This document shows, in pieces, positions 54,301-63,739 of a stretch of 64,000 nucleotides of DNA (positions within the stretch are counted from its first letter, which is position 1; each line of letters begins with the position of its first letter). A program made the position numbers and the translations under genes. Under the pieces are notes generated by a model that had not been told where the DNA came from, did no database searches, and worked only from the letters and a program-made list of their open reading frames with translations. The stretch is from Novosphingobium sp. 18050 (GTDB taxonomy: Bacteria > Pseudomonadota > Alphaproteobacteria > Sphingomonadales > Sphingomonadaceae): positions 91,138-155,137 of the forward strand of contig NZ_CACSJO010000011.1 of NCBI RefSeq assembly GCF_902706195.1, written 5' to 3'.

Positions 54301-54377
54301 TCACCCGCCGATCCGGTCAAGCAAGATCAGGCCTTGGATCTGCGCTGAGGGCATGACTGGAAAGTCTGCTTTTCTGC

Positions 54378-54997
54378 GCCAGGCACCGAACCTGCGGTGA
54401 CGCTGCTGGCCAGCGGCCGCTTCCGCTGGCTCTCGCACGACTGGACGGTGGCCGATGCGGTGGGCTTCGCGGGCCTGTGCGACGACCTGCTGGCCGCCTG
54501 CGAGCCGTCCGCCACGCTGCTGCGCCTCCAGCTTGCCGGCATCGTCCCGCTGACCGACCGCGTGGCGATGCTGGCGCGCATCGAGGACCACCTTGCCCAC
54601 CGCCTGCGCCATCTCGACGTGCGCGACGCCAACGTGGTGGCAAAACCGACCGAGTGGGACCTCGCCCGCAAAACCGCCGCCGCGCGCCGCCCTGCCGCCC
54701 TGCCGCCGAGGAAAGCCGCGTCGCGATCACCCACCGCATCATCCACCTCGAAGCACAAGTGGAAAGCGACGGCGGCAAAGGCCTGGCCGAACACGCCGCC
54801 CTCACCCGCATCGAGGAGGAAGCCGAAACCCTGCGCCTTCAGCGCCGACCTTGGCCTTGCCGCCATCCGCCGCACCGGGGTGGAATAGGCGTGCGACCAG
54901 CTATCGCGCGGCACGCAGGAGCAGTTGGTGATCCTCCTCACCTGCCGCGAACACGCGTTCCGCCATGTGGAGGGGAACCGGGTCAGGTTGTGATCGG
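54378..54997 (+). pseudogene. Fused remnants of yhaO-like nuclease and yhaN-like ATPase genes
   Basis: The first part (54378 to about 54665) reads TLLASGRFRWLSHDWTVADA, then VAMLARIEDHLAHRLRHLD, and resembles the C-terminal region of YhaO/SbcD-like metallophosphoesterases. After a junction another protein follows: AITHRIIHLEAQVESDGG, then a frameshift to LGLAAIRRTG. It ends ACDQLSRGTQEQLVILLTCR, the ABC-type signature motif plus D-loop side of YhaN/SbcC-like ATPases. yhaO and yhaN normally form an operon, so this looks like one large deletion that joined the ends of both. Several frames are used and it cannot be functional. Confidence 0.55.
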
Positions 54998-55082
54998 TGC
55001 GATGAACGAGGTGTAAAAAGGACGGCGGCAATGGCAATTTCGTCCGTGCGCACCGTCCCGACCCTGCGGTGGTCGTCGAGGG

Positions 55083-56120
55083 TCAGCCGACGAGGCGCCA
55101 GCGCATCGTCTCGCCGGCGTGGAACGGAACCACGTTCATGCCGCCAGCGGCGATGACCTCGGGAACGGGTACGTCCTCGCGCGTCAGCGTCACCGTTCCC
55201 TCGTTCAGGGGCAGGCCGTAGAAATTGGGGCCGTGTTCGGACGCGAAACCCTCCAGCCGGTCGAGAACGCCGTCCTCTTCGAACACCTGGGCATAGCTTT
55301 CCAGGGCGAAGGGCGCGTTGAAGATGCCCGCACATCCACAGGCCGATTCCTTGCGCCCGATCTCATGCGGCGCACTGTCGGTGCCGAGGAAGAACTTGGG
55401 CGATCCGGACACCGCCGCCGCGCGCACGGCGACGCGGTGTCGTTCGCGCTTGGCGATGGGCAGGCAATAGGCGTGGGGGCGAATGCCGCCGGCGAAGATC
55501 GCGTTGCGGTTGATGATCAGGTGCTGCGGAGTGATCGTCGCTCCGATCTGGGGACCGCTCCCGGCGACGAACGCGGCCGCTTCGGCCGTGGTGATGTGTT
55601 CGAGCACGATCTTGAGCGCCGGATAATCGCGGACCAGCGGCGCCAGGATACGTTCGACGAACACCGCCTCGCGATCGAAGATGTCGACGTCTGGATCGGT
55701 CACCTCGCCGTGGATCAGCAGCGGCATGCCGATGCGCTGCATCGCCTCCAGCACCGGGCTGAGCTTGCGGATGTCGGTGACGCCGTGCGCGGAGTTGGTG
55801 GTGGCATGCGCGGGATAGATCTTGCAGGCCGCGAACACGCCCTGCTCGTACCCTTGCACGATTTCCGCCGGGTCCGCGCCATCGGTCAGATAGCAGACCA
55901 TCAGCGGCGTGAAGTCCATGCCGGCCGGCACCGCGTCCACGATCCGTTCGCGATAGGCCTGCGCAGCCGCCACGGTGACGACCGGCGGGGTCAGGTTGGG
56001 CATGACGATGGCACGCGCGAACTGGCGCGCGGTGTAGCCGACCACGGCTTTGAGCATCTCGCCATCGCGAAGGTGCACATGCCAGTCATCGGGGCGGCGG
56101 ATCGTTATCTGCGAAGTCAT
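55083..56120 (-). CDS. pyrC: Dihydroorotase
   Basis: 345 residues, class II dihydroorotase of the E. coli PyrC type (348 residues). It closes carbamoyl-aspartate to dihydroorotate in pyrimidine synthesis. Metal and active-site residues are His14 and His16 (WHVHLRDG), the carboxylated Lys100 ([12 protein letters not shown]), His137 (LLIHGEV), His175 (VLEHITT) and Asp248 ([10 protein letters not shown]). The frame is open for 62 more codons. The ATG at 56120 matches the family start, with AGGGCGGAG just before it. This is the one clear housekeeping gene in the right part of the window. Confidence 0.96.
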   Translation of the reverse strand: MTSQITIRRPDDWHVHLRDGEMLKAVVGYTARQFARAIVMPNLTPPVVTVAAAQAYRERIVDAVPAGMDFTPLMVCYLTDGADPAEIVQGYEQGVFAACKIYPAHATTNSAHGVTDIRKLSPVLEAMQRIGMPLLIHGEVTDPDVDIFDREAVFVERILAPLVRDYPALKIVLEHITTAEAAAFVAGSGPQIGATITPQHLIINRNAIFAGGIRPHAYCLPIAKRERHRVAVRAAAVSGSPKFFLGTDSAPHEIGRKESACGCAGIFNAPFALESYAQVFEEDGVLDRLEGFASEHGPNFYGLPLNEGTVTLTREDVPVPEVIAAGGMNVVPFHAGETMRWRLVG

Positions 56121-56632
56121 GCTCCGCCCTTTAACCGCCAGAAAGCGAGCCGTCGATGCCTTGTGAGCGACAAGTACGATCGCCCGGCATCTCCGTGATC
56201 GTTCTGTCACGGCGTCCTGAGGTTCGCGTCGGCAGGACAGGATGTTGAAAGTGACCTTATCGCTGACAGTGCCGGCCCTGAAAGCTTCGCGTACAGCGGC
56301 CTCCACAGCGTCAAGGCCGCCATCACGAACGGCAGCCAGAACCTTTACGAAGCGTCAATCGGCACTGATCTGTCTGCAGCACAACGCGCTCGCACTTTTA
56401 ACGGCCTGACGCACAAGGCCCAACCTGGCCGGCGGCGGCCTCGTTAACCTTTCAGAAGACCGGAATTTTCCCGGATCGACCCCTGCGCGCGCCTCCCCCA
56501 TCATCGCTGCCGACATGCCATTCAAGAAGGGGCCATTTCAGGCGCATGGCCATTTTCAGCGGCGGGCGGAAAAGCGACCGAAGCTGTCGTAGCCCCCCGC
56601 CATGCCGGCCCCGCACCCGCAAAGGAGACTTC
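56121..56632. other. Intergenic between pyrC and a hypothetical gene, holds motif copy B
   Basis: About 510 bases separating divergent genes. It includes the second 38-base motif at 56444. I see no gene in it. Confidence 0.5.
56444..56481 (+). repeat. 38-base conserved motif, copy B
   Basis: TTAACC, nine bases, ACC, then GGAATTTTCCCGGATCGACC. It differs from copy C at five positions over 38 bases. It lies 151 bases upstream of the GTG start of the next + strand gene and 323 bases from the pyrC start. Confidence 0.85.
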
Positions 56633-57232
56633 GTGATCTACGCCCCCATCCCCATGCCCACCAAGGGCCGCTTCCTCACGCTGTTCGACGTCGCGATCGC
56701 TCGCGCGATCTACCCTGTGCTACTGGAACTGGCGCGCACCGCCGCCGAGCCGATCTTCTTCGTCGACCTGATCGACCGCACCCGCCAGATCGTCGCCGAC
56801 CCGGACCATCCGATCCACAGCCAGATCCCCCACGGCATGGGCCGCCGCCTGGAAGCCTTGCGCATGTTCACCGATGCACAGGACCACCCTGACCTCAGCT
56901 GCCTTGTCACCAGCGCCACCGGCACCTCGCCGCTGGTCGATTTCGAGGACCGGATCGCCTTGCTTCGCAGCCACGACTGGACCGGGGTGGAAGACGAACT
57001 GGGCCAGCAGTGCGCCATCTGGGAAAAACACCTGCGCCGCCGCCCCAAGCGGACCCGCCACGCTGCCAAAGAACTGATGTGGGAGCATTTCAACGCCAAC
57101 CGTGCCCGCTACCACGCCGACATCGAACTCAAGTTCCGCGAAGAAATCCTGACGGAACTGGAGATCGGCGCGGACGTCGAGGACGTCTTCGCCAACATCG
57201 ACCGCACCTTGCGCGAACCCGTCCCGACATGA
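56633..57232 (+). CDS. Hypothetical cytoplasmic protein
   Basis: 199 residues; I do not recognise the family. The GTG at 56633 is chosen because AAAGGAG lies six bases upstream, a nearly ideal site. No signal peptide or membrane segment. The protein is helical and charged, with FFVDLIDRTRQIVADPDHPI in the N-terminal half and an Arg/Lys-rich segment (HLRRRPKRTRHAAKELMWEH) in the C-terminal half. It ends in an acidic tail-like helix (LTELEIGADVEDVFANIDRT). It follows motif copy B, is convergent with nothing, and is followed by an LprI-like lipoprotein gene. Confidence 0.7.
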   Translation: MIYAPIPMPTKGRFLTLFDVAIARAIYPVLLELARTAAEPIFFVDLIDRTRQIVADPDHPIHSQIPHGMGRRLEALRMFTDAQDHPDLSCLVTSATGTSPLVDFEDRIALLRSHDWTGVEDELGQQCAIWEKHLRRRPKRTRHAAKELMWEHFNANRARYHADIELKFREEILTELEIGADVEDVFANIDRTLREPVPT

Positions 57233-57354
57233 CGATCAGCAGATGACATTTGCGTGCGGCCAGGGCGTCTGGTTCTGGCTGCACCGCTTTCCCGGATACC
57301 GATTGGTAATCGATCAGCGGTAGCTACAGCGTATGTGCAATAGGGGGTACAAAC

Positions 57355-58284
57355 GTGTTTCGCAGAGTATTGTTGATTTCGGTCGCCAGCATTTCACTGG
57401 CGGGCTGCGACTCCATATCGAGTCTATTCTCCGGCCAGAAAGGCTGCCTTGATCCGGCCGGCCAGACGACGGCGATCGATGCCATGAAGGAAGCCGTCGA
57501 GAAGTACATTCTCAAAAGCGCCGAGGGCATGCAGAACGGATCGCAGCCCACCGGATCGAAGATCCGCGCAACGCTGGACCAGATCAAGTTCGTCTTCGAG
57601 GACGTGCGCACCACCAAGGAAGACCCCGACAGCAGCAAGAAATTCTGCACGGCCCACCTGAAGGTCAGTTTCCCCGAACAGGTTCTCAAGGATGCCGACG
57701 CGGTATTCTCGATCCTGAGCGAAGAGACCGTCAGCAAGCGCGCCGACAAGGACGGCATCCGGAAGGACGCCAATGCCATCCGGTTCGACGCCGACTTCAA
57801 CGTCCAGCCCACCGACGACGGCGCGAAGATCTATGCCGAAGTCGAGAGTCCCGACCCGATCAGCCACTTCATCGGCGATGTCGTTGCCGGGCATCTGTTG
57901 AGGAAGCCCATCGAACAGGCGAACCGCAGCCGCATCGATCAGGAAGCCGCCGATCAGCAGCAGGCCCAGCAGGCCCAGACCGATCAGCGCGAAGCGCTTT
58001 ACGAAGAAGCCAAGGCAACCAACGACCTCGCCATGCAGGGCATCAACGCATCATGGAGCGCGCTGTCTTCGGAAGTACGCCAGCGGGTGCTGCCGATGCA
58101 GCGCGCCTGGCTCAAGCGCAGGGACGCAGAGTGCAAGATCGAGGCGGCCAACGCCTCGATCGAGCCGACCGAACGCGAAGCGGCCCGGCTTGAGTGCCAG
58201 GCCCGCTTCAACAACCAGCGCGCCAGCGAGATCAACGACCTCGTAAACCGCACGTCGTACCAGCAGCCCGAAGAAACATACTGA
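57355..58284 (+). CDS. Lipoprotein with C-terminal LprI/DUF1311-like domain
   Basis: 309 residues. The signal peptide ends in a lipobox (SISLAGC at residues 12-18), so it is membrane-anchored. The middle part (residues 30-190) is unrecognised. A Gln-rich coiled linker (DQQQAQQAQTDQREALYEEA) leads to a C-terminal domain with WLKRRDAECKIEA and EREAARLECQARFNNQRASE, the paired-Cys pattern of LprI lysozyme-inhibitor-like proteins. It could bind and inhibit host or rival lysozyme, but this is inferred. GTG start with AGGGGG upstream. A clear terminator follows. Confidence 0.8.
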   Translation: MFRRVLLISVASISLAGCDSISSLFSGQKGCLDPAGQTTAIDAMKEAVEKYILKSAEGMQNGSQPTGSKIRATLDQIKFVFEDVRTTKEDPDSSKKFCTAHLKVSFPEQVLKDADAVFSILSEETVSKRADKDGIRKDANAIRFDADFNVQPTDDGAKIYAEVESPDPISHFIGDVVAGHLLRKPIEQANRSRIDQEAADQQQAQQAQTDQREALYEEAKATNDLAMQGINASWSALSSEVRQRVLPMQRAWLKRRDAECKIEAANASIEPTEREAARLECQARFNNQRASEINDLVNRTSYQQPEETY

Positions 58285-58290
58285 TGCAGC

Positions 58291-58320
58291 GGGGCGCGCC
58301 GCCATGGCGCGCCCCTTTTT
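58291..58320 (+). terminator. Intrinsic terminator after the lipoprotein gene
   Basis: GGGGCGCGCC and GGCGCGCCCC form a perfect 10-bp stem around five bases, followed by TTTTT. It starts six bases past the stop codon. Confidence 0.95.
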
Positions 58321-58358
58321 ATGAACCAGGCACAGGCGGGTAGCGGTGAAAACTGCCA

Positions 58359-58396
58359 TTAACCTTTTGGAAGACCGGGATTCTCCCGGATCGACC
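58359..58396 (+). repeat. 38-base conserved motif, copy C
   Basis: TTAACC, nine bases, ACC, then GGGATTCTCCCGGATCGACC. Its core CCGGGA-TTC-TCCCGG is a perfect dyad. It lies 39 bases past a terminator and 66 bases before the ATG of the next gene, a position typical of a promoter or operator. Confidence 0.85.
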
Positions 58397-58461
58397 CGTA
58401 ACGATTCAGGCGACAGTTTCGATTGCGGAACAAACCCATCTTTCAACGGGAAGCACTGCTC

Positions 58462-59169
58462 ATGCTCGACATTTACGGCGCCAATCGCCGCCAGCTTCTT
58501 ACCATCGCGTCCACCGATACGCTCAAATGGCTGGTCGGCCCGGATGACATGGTTGATACCTGTCACTCCGACCAGTTCTGGATTCGCGAATTCGCATCGG
58601 AAGCTCCGCCGGTCGGCATCGAAACCGTGCGAATGTTCCTGTCGACGTTCCGGTTGACGCAATACACGCAATGGGATCGTCCCGTCGTAGGCACTCTGGT
58701 CGACGATCTGCGGCGCATTCACGATTTCGATTCCTGTCGTGACATCCCCAATCTTTCGAAAAGCCTGCGTGCGGCCAATCATCTGAATAATCGTCAGACC
58801 TCGGCCGCCAGCAAGATCGCCAACTTCACCTTCCCGTCTGCCGAAAATTATATCTGGGATAGTCTGGCGACGAAGTCCGTGCGCCTGCGCGAGAAACTGG
58901 CCGGGCGTCGACCGGACGCTTACACCCCTGGGGGCGAGCATGACTATCCCGCCTATCACGCTGCCTGCCGGCGCGCTTTCGAACGCGAGATGGGGCAGGA
59001 TGATTTCACCGAACAGGCCTGCCTCGTCACCGCACGGGTACGCGCTATTCCTGGTCCGCTCGCAGATCCGCAGGTCCCCGATGCCTTCTTCCAGCGCCGC
59101 CTCCTCGACAAGCTGATGTTCCACGAAGGCAGTGCCATCAAGAACGGCAGCCTGCCAGAGCCGGTTTAG
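58462..59169 (+). CDS. Hypothetical protein, possibly DUF6308/OGG-fold-like
   Basis: 235 residues, cytoplasmic. ATG 58462 has GGGAAG nine bases upstream. Helical segments include VGTLVDDLRRIHDFDSC and a motif SAASKIANFTFPSAENYIWD followed by S. The S-K-hydrophobic-x-F-x-x-P... I/W-D-S pattern is seen in a poorly characterised group related to HhH/OGG-like folds, some of which are annotated DUF6308. This is only a pattern-level resemblance. It is preceded by motif copy C and followed by the nuclease-helicase gene on the same strand. Confidence 0.65.
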   Translation: MLDIYGANRRQLLTIASTDTLKWLVGPDDMVDTCHSDQFWIREFASEAPPVGIETVRMFLSTFRLTQYTQWDRPVVGTLVDDLRRIHDFDSCRDIPNLSKSLRAANHLNNRQTSAASKIANFTFPSAENYIWDSLATKSVRLREKLAGRRPDAYTPGGEHDYPAYHAACRRAFEREMGQDDFTEQACLVTARVRAIPGPLADPQVPDAFFQRRLLDKLMFHEGSAIKNGSLPEPV

Positions 59170-59293
59170 CCCCCCACCCCGCTCGCCGCCGCCTTGCTCT
59201 CCTGAAGTACGTGCTGTCTCCGACAAGGCCGGCGAGCCGGGCTTGCCTTTGCATGCCCAAATGTCATCCGGGCGCGGCAGTGCATGACCGCTT

Positions 59294-62200
59294 TTGTCGC
59301 ATCCGCCCGCCAAGAGGTGGAATACCTCGCTTCATCAAGGATTCGCCCGCTTGCGCCAATACGAAGACCAACTGCTTCACTCCCCGTCCGATCTCTTCAC
59401 GTTCCTCGGCTGCGCGCATGCGGTGTCGCTCAACCACTTGCGCATCGTCGATCCCGGATCGCTGCCGGAGCGGGCGCAGGACGATGCGATGGCGAAGCTG
59501 ATGCAGCAGTCCGGCCTGGCGCACGAGGACGCCTATCGCGCGCGGCTTGAGGCCGAGGGCGGGCTGGTGGAAATCCCCACCACCGGCTCGCTGCGTCTGC
59601 GCGCGCAGGAGACCGCCGAGGCCATGCGCAGCGGGGCGCCGGTGATCTTCCAGGCCGCTTTCCTGGATGCACCGTGGCACGGGTTCGCCGACTTCCTGCG
59701 GCGGGTGGAGGAGCCTTCGGACCTTGGCGCGTGGTCCTATGAGCCGGTCGATACCAAGCTGGCGCGGTCGGTGAAGGCCTCGTACATCGTCCAGCTTGGA
59801 CTTTATGCAGACATGATGGCGAAGGTGCAGGGCGTGAAGCCGCGCCGGGTCCACGTCGCGCTGGGCAGCGGCAAGGAGGAGACGTTCCGCCTCGCCGAAT
59901 TCGCCCATACGCTGGAGGCCGCCAAAGGCCGCTACCTCGATTTCGTCGCACACGGCGCGCCGCAGTCGCAGCCCGAACCGTGCTCGGCCTGCAAGCTGTG
60001 CGGGTGGCGCGATCACTGCGCCGAACAGCTGGACGCGGCCGATCACCTCAGCCGTGTGGCCGGGCTGGGCAAGCCGCAGCGGCGCAGGCTGGAAGACGCC
60101 GGGATCGCCACCCTCGCCGCGCTGGCCGGGGCGGACGAGGACACCAGCGTCCACCGGATGACCGCCGCCACGTTCGCCAAACTGCGCGCGCAGGCAGCGC
60201 TGCAACTGGCCCGGCGTGAGGGCGGCGAGCCTGTTGTGGTGCCGCTGCCGGTCGAGCCGGGGCGCGGTTTCGCCACCTTGCCCGCGCCGCACCCCGCCGA
60301 CCTGTTCTTCGACCTTGAAGGCGATCCGCTGACCGAGGGCGGCCTCGATTACCTCTGGGGCGTGCACCATGTCGCAGGCGGCGAACCTGTATTCCGCTTC
60401 CGCTGGGGCCACGACCGAGCCGCCGAGCGCGTGGCTTTCGAGGGCACCGTGGACTGGATGGTCGCCCACCTCGCCGCCAACCCCGGCGCACATGTCTACC
60501 ACTACGCGCCTTACGAGGTAACGGCGCTGCGCCGCCTCTCCACCCTCCACGCAAGCCGCGAGGACGTAATCGACACCCTGCTGCGCGAGCGCAAGCTGGT
60601 CGATCTCTACGGCGTCCTGCGCCAGTCCATCCGCACCAGCGAGCCGAACCTGTCGCTGAAAACGATGGAGGTGTTCTTCGCGAAGAAGCGCGATCAGGCG
60701 GTGACCAATGCCGGGGATTCGATCATCGAATACAAGTCGTGGCAGGATACGCAGGAGCAGAAGATCCTCGACGACATCCTCGAATACAATAAGGTCGACT
60801 GCGAGAATACGCAGGCCCTGCGCGACTGGCTGATATCCTTGCGCATGGACGACCTGCCCTGGCGCGAAGTCGGCTTCGTCACCGCCGTGCCCGACGAAAA
60901 GGCAGAGGCGCGTCTGGAGGCAGAGGAAGCCGCCGCCGCCCTGATGGCCGCAATCGCCGCCGGGCCGCTGCCGCCTAGCGAAGGCGGCCGCGCGCTGGTG
61001 GGCCACCTCACCCAGTTCCACCGCCGCGCCGACAAGCCCGCGTTCTGGGCGATGTTTGACCGCTGCGAGCGTGAGCTGGACGAACTGGCCAGCGACGGCG
61101 ACTGCATCGCCGGCATCGCTCCGCTGCGAGACGAGGACGGCGCGTGGCAGTGGAAGGACGGCCGCCGCACCGCCGCGCGCTATAGCTTCGAACCACAGGA
61201 CACCAAACTGCGCGCGGGTAGCGACGTGCTCCACGCGCCCACGCTGGCAAAGCTGGGCAAGATCGACAGCATCGATCCCCGCACCGCCACGCTGATCCTC
61301 AAGCGCCAGTTAAAGCCGGGCGAGGCGTTCCCGCTGGACGGATCATTGATCCCGGTGCCCACGATCAACAACCACCCGCTTGTCGTCGCGGTCCACCGGG
61401 TGGCGCAGTACTGGGCCACCGGCGCAAACGAAGTCGTGCCGGACGGCGATGACGGCCAGCGTTACCACGCCCTCATCGACCTGATCGAACGCACCCCGCC
61501 GCGCCTGCATGGCTGGGCCGGGGGGCCGATGGTGCGTGAAAGCGAAACCCTCGTCGAAGCCGCCACCCTGCGCTGCCTGGCGATGGACGATAGCGCGCTG
61601 TTCATCCAGGGGCCTCCCGGCACCGGCAAGACCTACACCAGCGCCCATGTGATCGTGGCGCTGATGGCGGCGGGCAAGCGGGTCGGCGTCTCCAGCAACA
61701 GCCACAAGGCGGTCAACAACCTGCTCGCCAAGGTGGAAGAAATCGCCATCGCGCAGGGCGTTACGTTCGTGGGCGTCAAGAAGGCGAGCAAGACCGACCC
61801 CGGCAGCTACCTGAATGGCCAGATCATCACCGACGTGGAATCGAACGGCGACGCCTTCGATTATGCCCCGGACCTCATCGGCGGCACCGCCTGGCTGTTC
61901 GCCGACAAGGCCATCGACCAGGCCCTCGACTACCTGTTCATCGACGAGGCCGGGCAAGTCTCGCTCGGCCACCTCATGGCAATGGGCGCGGCGGCGCGCA
62001 ACATCGTGCTGGTGGGCGACCAGATGCAGCTCGCCCAGCCCATCCAGGGCACGCATCCCGGCGAAAGCGGCCTCTCTGCGCTGGACTATCTGCTACAGGG
62101 CGAGGCCACCGTCGCGCCCGATCGCGGCATCCTGCTCGACACCAGCTGGCGCATGCACCCCGATATCTGCACCTTGATCTCGGACGCGGTCTACGACGGG

Positions 62201-62749
62201 CGCCTCAAAGCCCACCCCGACTGCGCCCGCCAGAGCCTGCACCTGCCGGAAGGTCACGACCCCGCGCTGGCGAACCACGGCATCCGCTTCGTGGAAATGC
62301 ACCACGAGGGCCGGAACCAGCAGAGCGAGGAAGAAGTCGCCCGCGTGGAAGACCTGTGCGCCAAGCTGATCGGCACCCCCTACACCGACCGGCAGGGCAA
62401 CGCTGGCAAGCTGGGCTGGGACAACATCCTCGTCGTCGCCCCCTACAACATGCAGGTCATCGCCTTGGCAGAAGCCCTGCCCGCCGCCGCGCGGGTGGGA
62501 ACGGTGGACAAATTCCAGGGCCAGGAAGCCGAAGTGCTGATCGTCAGCCTGGCCACCTCCAGCCCGGAAGACCTGCCCCGGCATGTGGACTTCTTCTACT
62601 CGAAGAACCGCCTGAACGTCGCCATCAGCCGCGCCAGAACGCTGGCGGTGGTCTTGGCGAACCCTAAACTGCTGGAACTCGACGCGAAATCGGTTGAGCA
62701 TCTCAGGCTTGTGAATACGCTGGCGTGGATCGCAGGCGAAGGGAAGTAA
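59294..62749 (+). CDS. RecB-like nuclease / RNase H-like / SF1 helicase fusion (TM0106 type)
   Basis: 1151 residues. The N-terminal part is a PD-(D/E)XK RecB-like nuclease of the TM0106 group: YEPVDTKLARSVKASYIVQL, then a Cys cluster CSACKLCGWRDHC near residue 230 that may hold an iron-sulfur cluster as in Cas4. Around residue 338 an RNase H-like exonuclease region starts (LFFDLEGDPLTEGGLDYLWG, later HYAPYEVTALRRL and EYNKVDCENTQALRDW). The C-terminal half is an SF1B helicase (UPF1/DNA2-like): Walker A QGPPGTGKTYT near 771, Walker B LFIDEAGQVS near 880, and later VDKFQGQEAEVLIVSLATSS and FFYSKNRLNVAISRA. The start is uncertain: TTG 59294 is the longest, and a later start near 59350 is possible. 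Likely roles are DNA repair or defence. Confidence 0.88.
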   Translation: MSHPPAKRWNTSLHQGFARLRQYEDQLLHSPSDLFTFLGCAHAVSLNHLRIVDPGSLPERAQDDAMAKLMQQSGLAHEDAYRARLEAEGGLVEIPTTGSLRLRAQETAEAMRSGAPVIFQAAFLDAPWHGFADFLRRVEEPSDLGAWSYEPVDTKLARSVKASYIVQLGLYADMMAKVQGVKPRRVHVALGSGKEETFRLAEFAHTLEAAKGRYLDFVAHGAPQSQPEPCSACKLCGWRDHCAEQLDAADHLSRVAGLGKPQRRRLEDAGIATLAALAGADEDTSVHRMTAATFAKLRAQAALQLARREGGEPVVVPLPVEPGRGFATLPAPHPADLFFDLEGDPLTEGGLDYLWGVHHVAGGEPVFRFRWGHDRAAERVAFEGTVDWMVAHLAANPGAHVYHYAPYEVTALRRLSTLHASREDVIDTLLRERKLVDLYGVLRQSIRTSEPNLSLKTMEVFFAKKRDQAVTNAGDSIIEYKSWQDTQEQKILDDILEYNKVDCENTQALRDWLISLRMDDLPWREVGFVTAVPDEKAEARLEAEEAAAALMAAIAAGPLPPSEGGRALVGHLTQFHRRADKPAFWAMFDRCERELDELASDGDCIAGIAPLRDEDGAWQWKDGRRTAARYSFEPQDTKLRAGSDVLHAPTLAKLGKIDSIDPRTATLILKRQLKPGEAFPLDGSLIPVPTINNHPLVVAVHRVAQYWATGANEVVPDGDDGQRYHALIDLIERTPPRLHGWAGGPMVRESETLVEAATLRCLAMDDSALFIQGPPGTGKTYTSAHVIVALMAAGKRVGVSSNSHKAVNNLLAKVEEIAIAQGVTFVGVKKASKTDPGSYLNGQIITDVESNGDAFDYAPDLIGGTAWLFADKAIDQALDYLFIDEAGQVSLGHLMAMGAAARNIVLVGDQMQLAQPIQGTHPGESGLSALDYLLQGEATVAPDRGILLDTSWRMHPDICTLISDAVYDGRLKAHPDCARQSLHLPEGHDPALANHGIRFVEMHHEGRNQQSEEEVARVEDLCAKLIGTPYTDRQGNAGKLGWDNILVVAPYNMQVIALAEALPAAARVGTVDKFQGQEAEVLIVSLATSSPEDLPRHVDFFYSKNRLNVAISRARTLAVVLANPKLLELDAKSVEHLRLVNTLAWIAGEGK

Positions 62750-63020
62750 GTGCGGGAAGATGAATTCAGGGCTTGACTGAGGGCGCAGGGTTCCGCCGAC
62801 AACACCGCCAGCACCCGCATCTCGGACGCGCGGCGGGTTGAACTTACGGTGACCTCGACGTTGCCTGCGCGCGAGATCGTCTCGAAGCGATCATTTCGGC
62901 GCTGGCGTATGGCAAGCCGGGCGAGCATGCCCGGCGGCCCAACAGTTCTGCGATCCCGATCGGCAGTCACGACATATCGCCGCTTTATAGAAGCGAGCGA
63001 AGCCGCCGCGCGAAGGGAGC
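62750..63020. other. Intergenic after the nuclease-helicase
   Basis: About 270 bases. A + strand frame ends with RRFIEASEAAARRELDA at 63031 and could be the 3' end of a lost gene, but its upstream part has no coding look. No other feature. Confidence 0.35.
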
Positions 63021-63739
63021 TTGACGCGTGACGATATCCTCGCAGCGGTCACACGGTGCAAGCAGGCGGGGCCACCGAGGCATTCATCGCCTCTCTTCCG
63101 GGGCTAGGGCAACCGCGCAACTACTGGTTGCTTGATGGCGGCACCCGCTATCCCAGTAAAGCAATCGTCAGGGACGCGCTGCGCGATAGGGGCAATGAAG
63201 CGAAACCGAGTGGCGGCGTCTGCAAGCAGATGCTGGAGAGGCTCGGCTTCGTGGTCATACACTGGCCCAATATGCGAGAAGCCTGCGCCACCTTTCTCAA
63301 GCGCATGCCCGGCTTTACTGGCTTTCACAGCAGATCCGGCGAATACTGGCGCATCGAACGCGAGTACAAGGAACGCGTTGCCGCCGCCGTCCGCGATATT
63401 GCAAACAGCGAAATTCTGCACGCCGAAGCGGGCTTGGCAATCCTGCGCAAGCTGACTTTGGGCGAAAAGGGTCTCCCGCTCAATTGGCAGACTCTCGATT
63501 CTCTATCGAAAGCCGAGCCAGGCCTGCGCGAGAGCGCATACGCCGCGCTCGGTAAACTCGCCCGCGCGGAAGGTGACATCGGCATCGCGCGGGAAGGAGC
63601 CGCTAGAGTTCTGGAAAATGCCCGCACGCACGGTGTGAACAACCTTCAGGCCGGATCCGGTCCTGAGTGTCGTCATCAGCATTCTAGGAACGCTCTATCC
63701 GATCCCAGTCGCATGGTTCAAAGTCACGCGCATGAATGA
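63021..63739 (+). pseudogene. Unrecognised gene with an early frameshift
   Basis: A TTG at 63021 follows an AAGGGAG site and opens LTRDDILAAVTRCKQAG. The sensible continuation (GATEAFIASLPGLGQPRNYW, then LLDGGTRYPSKAIVRDALRD) is in another frame, so a one-base change near 63068 is required. The rest is a helical protein of about 180 residues with a Y-P-S-K-A-I-V segment after an L-D-G-G turn, the kind of substrate-sensing or effector fold found next to restriction or defence genes. After about 63635 the frame looks non-native. I do not recognise the family. Confidence 0.5.

Noticed and set aside
59264..61234. A 656-codon open frame antisense to the nuclease-helicase
   Set aside because: It mirrors the codon bias of the high-GC gene on the other strand, has no ribosome site and no recognisable domain. 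The same holds for the long frames opposite the catalase, mhpF/mhpD, mhpA, the thiamine receptor and the DUF3857 protein.
62596..62970. Minus-strand frame at the end of the helicase gene
   Set aside because: Half of it is antisense to the helicase C-terminus and the remainder has no support.
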